64,000 nt of DNA from NCBI RefSeq assembly GCF_026213295.1, contig NC_079424.1:17838098-17902097 (forward strand). Direction: 5' to 3'. The stretch is from Gadus chalcogrammus. Lineage: Eukaryota > Chordata > Actinopteri > Gadiformes > Gadidae. Numbering within the stretch: position 1 is the stretch's first letter; each line of letters begins with the position of its first letter. The position numbers and the translations under genes are program-made. The notes under the pieces were generated by a model. That model ran no database searches. It worked only from the letters and a program-made list of their open reading frames with translations, and was not told the DNA's origin. Shown here piece after piece: positions 54,360 through 64,000 of this stretch.

Positions 54360-57147
54360 TGATACACTGTTCTGCGTTTTAGAAGCAGAGCCATGATTGC
54401 ATAAATTTGGCAAAAGATGACATGGAATGTCGATTATGAAATTGCATTATTATTTATTCAAAGAGAATTAATAATTAAAAATGTGTAACTATCTCTGTAA
54501 TATTTAATAGGAAGCTGACACGGAATTTAAATAGTATTAACTTCTCACATAATCAATCTGGACTGCGCAGAGCCCAGAAAGACAGAGACGTTTATCCAGA
54601 ATGGTAGCCTATAACTAACAAGATATTGATATTATTTAAATTATTAAATCTCGAAAAATCCAGGTAAAAAATTTAATTTTTTTTGTTAAATATGATATTA
54701 TTTGTTATGACACAGCATACACACGTTTAACTCACAACCACCAACCAAATAATTCGTTAGTTGTGAGTTGATCACATTTTCATCGGATGTTTGTGTATAG
54801 GCCTTATGACCTATTCAGAAGATATATAGGTCAATATGATGTAGGCCTATTGTATAGCCTATACGTTTAGCCTGTTGTGGTGAATGTTGAAGAACAAGCT
54901 TAAATTAATTATTAACTTCGAAAGCCCTATTTTAATGTTTCGCAAGGTAGGCTTTTATCTTCCGTAAACTCACATATCACTCATTATAATCACTTATATT
55001 GATTATAATGAGTGGTCACTGCAGTGATCACTGCAGTTAATCACTTCATTAGGCATAGGAACCGCAGTATACATTTACATGTAGCCTAGGCCTACCTGTT
55101 ATAGCCTTTACACGGAAGCAAAGTAGTAATAGATCACTCATCATGTTTGGCTTTTTCTTGAAAATCGGTAGGATCACTGGTCTAGCATTAACTGTCAGAC
55201 ACAATAGTTTGAAGTTATGTAACGTGAACCACAAAGCCTACCTCATAAAATGGTCGATCCAAATATATATTTGTTTGGGGTCCAAGAAAGTCCTTGTTAT
55301 GCCATGAAGTCCATGTGTCCTGAAATATGAACTATGGGGGGGGGAGGGGGGGGGGGCTGACCCCCTGCCTGCTCTACAGCTAGAAACATGGAAATATTAT
55401 AGAAGAACACATGTCTTACGGCGGCGTCTAGAACGTCATCACAGGCGGCCATCTTATCACAGGCAATCTTGACCGATTTACAATCGGTTTGGTTTCTTAC
55501 AAACGTCATAAACGTGGTTATCATAATATTGTACCTATTTTACAACATTATTCTATATTTTTTAGAAACTAAAATAATTATTTATAAGTATTCAGTGTCA
55601 TAACTACATCTCTGACGTTTAAAACAAACCAAACCGTTTGAAAATCGGTTGAAAATTGAGCAAGTTATGGTTATTTAAAAAGTATATGTACCACTACCAA
55701 CACTGTTATGGGTGAGCAGCTGACTGTGGCAAGATGGCCGCCAGCGCGGACGTTCGACTCCATTGGCCAGCAGCGCAGACGAGACATCCATTTCTATAGC
55801 CTATTAATCGGGATCATTGTATCTGGTTTTTTTGGGGTATTTTTATTTTTTATTGTTTGTGGCATCAAAATGTATAAGCACACGCTATGTACAACCCAGT
55901 TCACAAAATAACATCACAAAATCGAATTTAAATTAATGTGTGAATGGAAATTATTAGGTTTAGATATATGGTTGATATTATTAACGTATTATTATTAAAT
56001 ATATTAATCTAATATATTATTAAATCACTAACAAGCACGACTATTGGTTTGCGTCCATTGTCATGCATTAATAATTACGTGTTTTTAGGATTTTATGTTG
56101 AGAAGAACAAGTTGTTATTCTCTTTAAAACTCAACTCGACGAAGTATTATTTTTATTCTTAGTATTCTTATAATTATTATTTAGTTTGGTATAATAAACG
56201 TTTATCTCTAAAATAGTTTTGTCAAATCTGTGAACGCGTGCATCGTGGCGTCAATTAGCACTTATGACTAGTTTCCGAGTATCTTTCAAAGTAAAAGCCT
56301 TATCCATCTTAAAAAGTATACAATGACGCAAGAGGAAGGACTTTATTTTGTAAATATTTGCAATACTTTTGTTATCCGGTTCAATTATTTTGACCTAGCT
56401 TACTTGTTGGTTTTGTTTTGCGTATACAAGACAAGGGGGGCCAAACATATATAGACGTGTCAGATTGATCATATAAACGGTTTCTTCCGGGGCCGAGCTG
56501 CTGCGTGGCTTTTCGCCCCTGTCGGGGTTTTGGATGAGGCGTTTCGCCCACTCACAGCTGAACAGACTCTTGTTTTCGGGCAAAGAACGGTTCTGCTGTC
56601 AAGGAACTACGATGAAGTTGCCTCAGTCAAATTAAACGTAAACACCTATGTTGTATAAATCAATGTTGGTAATATTTGGTTTCCTCCCCAGTCATACCCG
56701 CGGGACACAAAGCTTTGTTGTTGTGTGATTGGCAGTGAAGTGTTTTTCAGAATCGTTTGGGGTCTGCTCAGTTCAGCAGGATGGACTGCAGGGACTTTGT
56801 ATGCTCGGAAGCTAACGTTAGCTGTTACGTCTCTCTTCGTAACCGCCAGTCAAGGCAGTTGGCCTATTGACACATATTTGCTGTTTATGTTTCTTTGACT
56901 GTATATGTATGTCATTTCCAATGAAAAGGTGCATTGTATCCGCCGAGTTGTGTCAAGTTATTGTTGTTATTTTTGTCCCTATCGCCTAAATGCATTGAAT
57001 GTTTCAGTGTGTGTATTTGTGCCCATGCAGTTTTAGAACGTATGGAGACAGATTACAAATAACTTGCCTTCTTCTTTTTGTTTCCGATTCAGAATTCAAA
57101 CTCACTGCTTTCATCAGCTTTGAGAAGGTCCCCGAGTTTACAGTGCA
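54360..57147. other. intergenic region upstream of sys1
   Basis: AT-rich. Contains a 13-bp perfect hairpin (CTCATTATAATCA and complement, about 54979-55011), a G homopolymer tract at 55337-55356, a probable inverted-repeat element at 55424-55765, and a GC-richer patch at 56480-56600 that may be the sys1 promoter or first exon. No coding sequence recognised. Confidence 0.4.
55424..55765. repeat. imperfect inverted repeat, probable foldback transposon
   Basis: The left arm (55424-55510, read on the minus strand) shares AAACCAAACCG, AAATCGG and AAGATGGCCGCC in order with the right arm (55622-55765). The arms are diverged, and I could not fix ends or a target duplication. Confidence 0.5.
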
Positions 57148-58098
57148 ATGGCCAGCCATTTCAGAAGCTACATCTGGGACCCAGTCCTTATCGTTTCACA
57201 AATTGTACTGATGCAGTGCATCTACTACAGCTTCTTGGGACTGTGGATGGCAGGAGTAGACAGCCTTGTGCAGATTAACCGCTCTCTGGACCAAATATTT
57301 AGCTATCAAGTAAGTCCTACTCTTAACCATGTGTAATAGCAATTCATGCCATGATATGCTAATTTATGAACCCAACTACTGTCTAAACCAGACTTTTCTA
57401 CTTGCAGGTTCTTGGATTTGCAACTATACAAGGCAGACTTTCAATGATGGCATTTGTTTTAAATTCTCTTACATGGTAAGATTAAGGGTAATCTTTAGAG
57501 TGCTTCTTAAATTATTTTTCTTGTTCATCTATCTCGCCCCATCCGAGCAACACACTTTGAAAGCCTGGCCAATAACCTAAACCACATTGAAAGCTGCTAA
57601 GGATGGGGATCCTTACTGGACCACATTTTCAGTGCAGTGCGAATGAGTCTGCATCCTGGACCACGGCCAGGGTGTTCCATTTGCAGTCGTCTACCGCCTA
57701 CCTACTCAAAATGGCTTGACTGATTTGTTATAGTCTTCCAATCACAATCTGTTTTCAATATTACACACCAAAGATGTGTTTTATAGAACATTTATGATTC
57801 CAACGCGACATCATTTCATGTTTATCCTGACTTGTGTCTGTCCCAATATTTCACCAGTGCCCTCGGTCTGTGGTTTTTTATCCGCCGAGGGAAGCAGTGC
57901 CTGGACTTCACCGTCACGGTCCACTTCTTCCACATGATTGGCTGCTGGATCTACAACGCCCACTTTCCAGCTGCTCTGTCCTGGTGGCTCGTCAACATTG
58001 CTTGCATGGCTTTGATGGCTGTGATTGGGGAGTACCTGTGCATGCGGACTGAGCTCCGGGCAATCCCTGTCAACACGGGACCCAAATCCAACCTGTGA
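57148..58098 (+). CDS. sys1: Sys1 Golgi trafficking protein
   Basis: Four-pass Golgi membrane protein that recruits the GTPase ARFRP1 (yeast Arl3p) and so golgin/Arl1 targeting. Exons: 57148-57309, 57408-57475 and 57858-58098; 471 nt, 156 aa, the same length as human SYS1. Hydrophobic segments lie at about 13-37, 64-86, 95-115 and 118-138. Signature stretches: FRSYIWDPVLIVSQIVLMQ, GRLSMMAFVLNSLTCALGL, FFIRRGKQCLDFTVTVHFFH and VIGEYLCMRTEL, ending PKSNL. Phases match. The start is the family Met. A plus-strand AATAAA at 58872-58877 is a candidate polyadenylation signal. Confidence 0.96.
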
Positions 58099-61000
58099 CT
58101 CACTGACCGCACACTGTGATGCCGATGTGGGTACCAGTGGACAGGACAATTGACCTTGGGAGTTTGGTCAGTGAGGGTTTTGGACTCAAAGAGCAAGCAA
58201 CAGATGCAAATAGACTGTTGATTTAACAGAGATAAAAACCACAAGACCAACCCTTTTTTTTCATAATTGTCCATCTTACACTGAAAATCGTTCATTTGTA
58301 TGCCAATTAAGATGCAATGCTAAAATGGTTTTAGATGCAGGTTAATGTGTTCCATATTATATACAATTTATTTTGCATCAGAAAACGCACTATTGGATAA
58401 GGTGGTGTCTGAAATGTCCATCGATTTGTACAGTGTTATGTATCCTAGTGTAAACCAGCTGGGGATCTTGTTTGCTTACATCAACGTACTTGGCATATTG
58501 GATGTTGGATAAAAGCTTGTTTTCTGGGTTGAATCTCAAAATGGCGACTGTGGCTCATAGTTTGCAGATTGCTTCTATAATGCTGTGGCTAGTTTATTAT
58601 AAAAAGACAAGTCCCCTCCATAAGGGATTATCTACCAGCTATCTGCTTTGTTGTTTTTTAAAGTGTTGTGTGACGTGGATATGGAGAGGAGTATTCAATG
58701 CTTTCACACAATGTATAATTATTCATAGAGACCAATGCTTTTGAATTAGTCAAATTGTGAGATTGCTCTAGCTCGTGGCTGTGAACAATATACTAGTGAG
58801 TGTTAAAACAACATCTATGAATTCAAATATTATCATTCAATCTGAGCCTTTATCTGAACCCTATCAATGGTAATAAATCTTGTTCGGGTTGATATTCCTT
58901 GATATAGTATTGTATTAGAGCCTGGATGGTAGCAGGCAGAGAAAGCGATCTTCACTACCCGAGCAATTAATCTATTTGGAACAACTTGAAGTAATCATTT
59001 TCACATAATCATATTTATTGCATAGAGAAAAAGTTGTGTGGTGGTATGGCTCTGTTGGTCCAGAATCTACCAGGTACTCTCTTCAAAATTTTGCTGCATT
59101 AAGATAATGTGTCTGTGCAAATGTGAGGTACAATTTTTTATACATTACCCAATACAGAAAGTGTCCAACCCAGTCCACTGACGATAACGAGAGAGAAGGA
59201 ATTTAAACTTTAAGTCAAAATCACTGCTTTCATTTGACATTAACTGGAACATTTTAATTTTAACCTAATACAAGGGAAGGATGAATTATTGTCAAGATGT
59301 GGTGGGTTACAAATAATTGTCCGGCTTACGTCAGCTGGTGAAACTGAGCTTCTATGAAGAGTGCCTTCCACCATAAATGGGCACTATGGTGGCCAGAGGT
59401 CTTTCCTCTGGGCCGGAACCCCCTCCCACTCTCTCCATTTCCTGTCTTCTGAGTGGTCAGGTGGAAGAGAACAGATGGGGACACACTAACGAGCTTCTGC
59501 ATGGAGACGCCACACTCTCATTATCGACATTTTGCTACAGGCACGGCTAAATACAGAAGTGGCTGAACGACTGATCTCTGAGGAAACTGTTAAACGAATA
59601 CACCCTCATTTAAAGTGAGAATTGGTAACAATGTATTTTGAATGTCTTAGGACTCATTTGTTACATAACTAGCCGTATGAGAGCTTATATAGACAACTTC
59701 ACAACCATCACAATAAAACATTCATCACAACGAAACAAATGGATAGGTATTTCAATAGATAGTTTTGTTTTATTGTTACAAACATATTACTTTGTGATAC
59801 AATACTTGGTACAGGCTTTTATAAATACTGTGCTTTGTTATTGACTTCCAGAAATGACAGGTATTGCATTTCATGTTTACATTCAGTTCTTTAGATAAAC
59901 TTTTTCTATATATGAGCTTTTTCATGTTACTGAAGACCTGGATGCAATCATGTTCATGCTTACCTCATCAGACGCTAAAATAACTGACCTCTTTCTCATG
60001 CTTTATAAGCCAAAAATACAGTGTATTTTTTATCTGACATTTACGGCCAACACAAACAAGGGTTGACACTTTGTTAATACTTAAAAATGAGCACAAGCTA
60101 CTATTAACCATGCCAATGGGGAGAGAATCGATATGGATAAAAACAAACTAAAACATATTGCTTCTACTTGGGATCCAATCCAATTTCATGCATAGATCTT
60201 ACAACTTGCTCTGTGTCGAGGTGCAGACAGATGCATCTATAAAATCCATCTGCTTCCATCAAACCGTATGCTGAAAATAATCATGCGTTTGTAATCGTAT
60301 TATTATAAATACCAAGGACCACACATTTCAAAAGGGCTAAATTATGATATGATGTGAATAAAACATTAATTGTCATACTTGGGCAATTGTCCATCATTTA
60401 ATAAGCCGTTAGTGTGTGGCCATAACGGCGGAAGGTGGAGCTCATTGTTATAATTATTACTAGTTGTTAGCTCTTTATTGCTTGTTTATTGTGTTTTTGT
60501 GGCCCTTCAACGCAATACCATGTAGAATATTAAATTGGGGGAAAAAAACCCAATATTCATGTCATTTGAATGTGTTCAGTAACACCAGTCAGTTCAGCAA
60601 TAAACAATATAAATCCCATTCCGCAAGCCATAACATAACAATGCATGTAGAAAGAGATTATTAGCCAGGGTGAATAGGAAGTTATGGGGGTTCAATGCCT
60701 AATTTGGTGTCTTAATAGCGGCATGCAAAAATAGCCAGAAGTAGCTAAGATTTGCGTGAACATTTATTAGGTTTCATACACCTCGCTTGATTGTCACATA
60801 AACATAAAATCACGACAGTTTGCAATATCCTTACGTGGCGGTCTTATGCATGTACCATCTGCGTCTGGTTTGACAGATGGTTCAATACTTGTCAACATGT
60901 ACAGTATAAACTAGTTCTTATCTTTACAAAACAGTTTTGTTTTTTTCTCTATCAAACAACTGTCACTAGAGTTTATCTAAATCAGCTCATTGACAAAATA

Positions 61001-61350
61001 ACAGCACAAAGTCAACCTTGCTGACAAAGCTTATGCTCAATAACATTTCCCAACAATGATATTCTCGAAGTGGTTACACATTAGCCTTCCAAAACATAAC
61101 ATCTATGGCTTTGCGTTAACATTTACTGTGGCCCTTTAAAATTGCCACACCATTATAACAGTGCCTAATTTGCTAACTTGTCAATCTTGTGCTGATCAAA
61201 CTCGTAAGCAGTGTTTGATTTACAAACATTAAATTGCTTAAGGAAATCCTTGGCTTGACGATTTTAGTGCTCAGGGGAGAATATAATGTAAAGATCTGAT
61301 CTGGGATCTGCAGAGGGAGGGGGGACAGGTGGTCTGCTTACGGGTCTGCT
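58099..61350. other. 3' UTRs of the convergent sys1 (+) and neuritin-like (-) genes
   Basis: Mostly AT-rich with no coding evidence. A GC-richer patch at 59330-59500 may be conserved UTR. Nothing else is recognisable. Confidence 0.4.
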
Positions 61351-62955
61351 TCATGCGTATGCGGCTACAGACATGATGAGCCCAGCCAGCAGGGGTAGGG
61401 GAAGTGTGGTCAGAGAGGCCCGGAGGAAGGGAGAGGAGCTCGGGGCGCACAGGTCAAACAGGCTCCCCTGGAAGCGGATCTTCCTGGAGTCCTCTCGGAG
61501 GGTCTCCCAGATGGGGCCCACCTCCTCCTGACAGTCTGACAGAGCCGTGAGGGCACACGTGTGGAAGGCTTCCCAGTGGCTGCATGGTAAACACAAGAAA
61601 TAGGGGATGAGCAGAGATAAGCTTTGAATCAGCAGAACATTCATTGTTATGCACACCATGAGCGGTTGTGATTAGAATTCCACAGGTTGGTGTTTGATAT
61701 AATGTTGAAATAGATCAAGTAAGACTTTAATTGCCATATATTAAAGCAACATAGCAGGACAACATGTGAATAATGACTTGATGGTTTGTGTATGGGGCTG
61801 TAGATTGAATACACAGTGCTATGCTTGCAATGTGCACAGAGCAACAATGATTTTTCTAATCTGGGTAATTACTGCTGCAGCCATAGTCATAAATTATTTA
61901 GTTGAGCAACTCTGTGCATTCTTTCCTGTTCTCTACCCTGGAGATCTGCGGACATCTGGTCATTTGTTTTCAGTTGGCGTATACAATGCATAGCCTTAGA
62001 GGATTATGGAAAAAGGCCTATCGTCAAAGCATATATATCAAAAAAGATATAGAAACCTTCCTATACAAAGAAATAATCTGGATTACATTAATATATAGTA
62101 TGACCTTTCTTTCAAACACTTTTCTATTTATTGTCCTCTCCAATAGGCCTACCTGCACACCGCCTCAACTCCCCTCTCACTGGTCACGTTCTCCTGGTAG
62201 TTGTCCATGCTCTCCCCCAGCTCCAGGACACAGTCCGAGAAGTCCTTGTATATCTTCTCACACCTCACATCGGTTGAGTCGACCGTCACAACGATGATGC
62301 ACAGGGACACTACATAGAAGACAGACAGCATAAAACAACCCTTAACAACGTGCACAACATTTCATTTGAATAAGACATATGAGCTCTATCAGAGTAAATA
62401 CAATGTGCCGTAGGATAGTGGTCAATATGTGTACCACCCTTTGGCCAATACAGCAGCACGTTGTATCGTATTTAGTGCCCGTCTTAAATAGGGGGCTTGG
62501 AAGCGAATTTTTTATATATATTGAATATGGCAAGATCATGTTGTAATAAGTATTCAAATCATAAACCGTTTAAAATTACTCTATTTTAATGTGAACGCCA
62601 TGTTCAGTGTGCTAAACATTACGTTGATGTTCGGTAACACATTGCATGGAGGGGTGTGCCCTGCAACATAGGCAATAGGCTACTTCGCTACGTAAAAAAA
62701 CATTAGGCTATGTTGAAGATACAAGAAAGGATATTCATTGCTTTTCTGCTGAGACGCATATGGATGCATGCAGATTTTACATAATTCAACGTGTTTGCAG
62801 GTTTTGGTACAATATATCAAATCATCTTGCATTTAAACATTTGGAGTATCAATGTTGGACAATTTTATATAGCGAGATCAAATATATGCTAGATAGGCAC
62901 GCTTACCAAAGACAAGTGCTAGAAGTCCACAGATCTTCGTCGATATAAATCCCAT
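61351..62955 (-). CDS. neuritin-like GPI-anchored protein
   Basis: Neuritin (CPG15) is an activity-regulated, GPI-anchored neuronal surface protein promoting neurite growth and synapse maturation. Exons in transcript order: 62955-62907, 62309-62153 and 61579-61351; 435 nt, 144 aa (human NRN1 142). A signal peptide spans about residues 1-28 (MGFISTKICGLLALVF, then VSLCIIVVTV). The mature part has the six conserved cysteines: RCEKIYKDFSDCVLELGESM, then C-S-H-W-EAFHTCALTALSDCQEE, then QGSLFDLC. A hydrophobic tail (LTTLPLPLLAGLIMSVAAYA) is the expected GPI signal. NQENVT-like context includes N-V-T, a possible N-glycan site. Closer in memory to NRN1 than NRN1L, but the ortholog is uncertain. Confidence 0.9.
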
Positions 62956-64000
62956 ATCCCATTTCAAGCCAAGCAAAAAACTCTTCGAGCCATAAGACAA
63001 GGGAGCCAATAAACTCGACCAAACATATAAATATTCTCCGCAAATCGCAATGTTGAGCAAATCAGATGGCCGTCATTTGCAATGGATTGTATGTTCGTAA
63101 ATAATTACAAGATGATACGCAGGCCTATTTGGCGCGTCTGGCTGTGGCTGCACAGATGCTTCCGACAACAAGGATACCTGCATCTATCTGTGCATATTTC
63201 TACTCTTATCCTGGACTGCTCTTATACCTCTATAACCCCGACATGCTGCTGCCGTCCCATGGTTTATTGTGGCTTGGCGTGAAACAGCGCCTCTGTGTTA
63301 CATATGGGGTCGGCAACCGTGCACTATCTAATCGAACTTGATAGAAAACAGAAATAGTTTGATCGACGGTCGCATATACCTATTGAAATAGGCTAAACAA
63401 GCCTACTACTAAATCTTGAATGGCCATATACAGAACTTCCTGAAGCTTTATCTTAGGGACAAAGCCTATGTTTAGTAAACCATAAATATAACCATGAAGA
63501 GACCTCACTTGTTATTTGCCTAATTGTTATGTCATTCTTATATTAAATATCCTACCCTGTTCATAGACCTCAAATGAAGAAGGAATAACACAGGAATTAC
63601 TTCAGACAAGCAACGATTTTGTTCAGCCCTTTATTTGTCCTGTGATGCAGCTTGACAACATGGCACACATTTTTTAACAAAAGCTTAAAATACTTAATAC
63701 TTTTCAAAGCCTCATGAGAAATAGGCACACAAAAACAAAAATCTGTTTCCTGATAAGGCTTTGCTCTTATTTGTTGTACCTAGAAGAAATGAGTTGAACT
63801 GATGGAAATAAAATTAAACTGCATCCAAACCATTCAAGGTTAAACAGGAATGATGGAAAACCGACAACCAATACACAAATCCAATACCAATATCAAACCC
63901 ATCACATACAGTAAATACTTGGAAAGCAGCTTGAATTATTTTCGAGCTTTTTTTACATATAGAAAAGAGATGTCTCTAACGCACACTTAATGCACGTACA
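62956..64000. other. neuritin-like 5' region and flanking DNA
   Basis: The neuritin-like promoter and 5' UTR are expected here. Small ORFs lack splice or family support. A minus-strand AATAAA (TTTATT at about 63630) could mark the 3' end of a gene lying beyond the window. Confidence 0.35.

Noticed and set aside
55337..55356. G-quadruplex at the poly-G tract
   Set aside because: A homopolymer run with one A; could fold, but nothing nearby gives it a role and such tracts are common sequencing trouble spots.

Overview
The window is nuclear DNA from a ray-finned (teleost) fish. It holds spliced vertebrate genes with GT-AG introns, long AT-rich intergenic DNA, (GA)n/(AC)n microsatellites, hAT-type DNA transposons with 8-bp target duplications, a tRNA-derived SINE, an L2-like LINE ending in an (ATT)n tail, and a CACTA/EnSpm-type element. 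The proteins resemble human genes clearly but not identically. The species cannot be named from the sequence. No prokaryotic operon, CRISPR array or virus was seen.

Layout. 30-567 (+): last two exons of a diacylglycerol kinase alpha-like gene. 2719-6363 (+): nr4a1 (Nur77) with an immediate-early type promoter. 9450-10325: hAT transposon. 14904-16203 (+): small TANK-like TBK1/NF-kB adaptor with a SINE in an intron. 18548-22507 (-): nab2, an EGR co-repressor, tail-to-tail with the TANK-like gene. 26291-29319 (+): dnajc14. 33629-35577 (-): inpp1. About 36.87-47.87 kb: an 11-kb CACTA/EnSpm-like composite. It carries a broken transposase on the minus strand, an intact six-exon BEN-domain gene on the plus strand, and nested hAT, MITE and L2 insertions, and is bounded by short-period repeat arrays. 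48648-49169 (+): S100 calcium-binding gene. 49334-49427: degraded copy of an inpp1 exon edge. 49880-52993 (-): type-I acyl-CoA thioesterase (ACOT/BAAT family) with a probable mitochondrial leader and one apparent frameshift. 53764-54351: another hAT element. 57148-58098 (+): sys1. 61351-62955 (-): neuritin-like GPI-anchored protein.

How the genes relate. They are independent housekeeping or signalling genes, not an operon. nr4a1, nab2, dgka and dnajc14 all have human counterparts on 12q13, so this looks like a conserved 12q13-type (HOXC-paralogon) block. TANK and INPP1 lie on human 2q24-q32 (HOXD paralogon), so the copies here may be ancient duplicates kept in fish. nr4a1 and the EGR co-repressor nab2 are both growth-factor-response genes. 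The TANK-like protein would feed the TBK1/NF-kB arm of innate signalling.

Exon coordinates were worked out by hand from splice signals, reading-phase continuity and remembered family sequence. Each coding gene except the ACOT gene and the transposase closes to a whole number of codons without a break.
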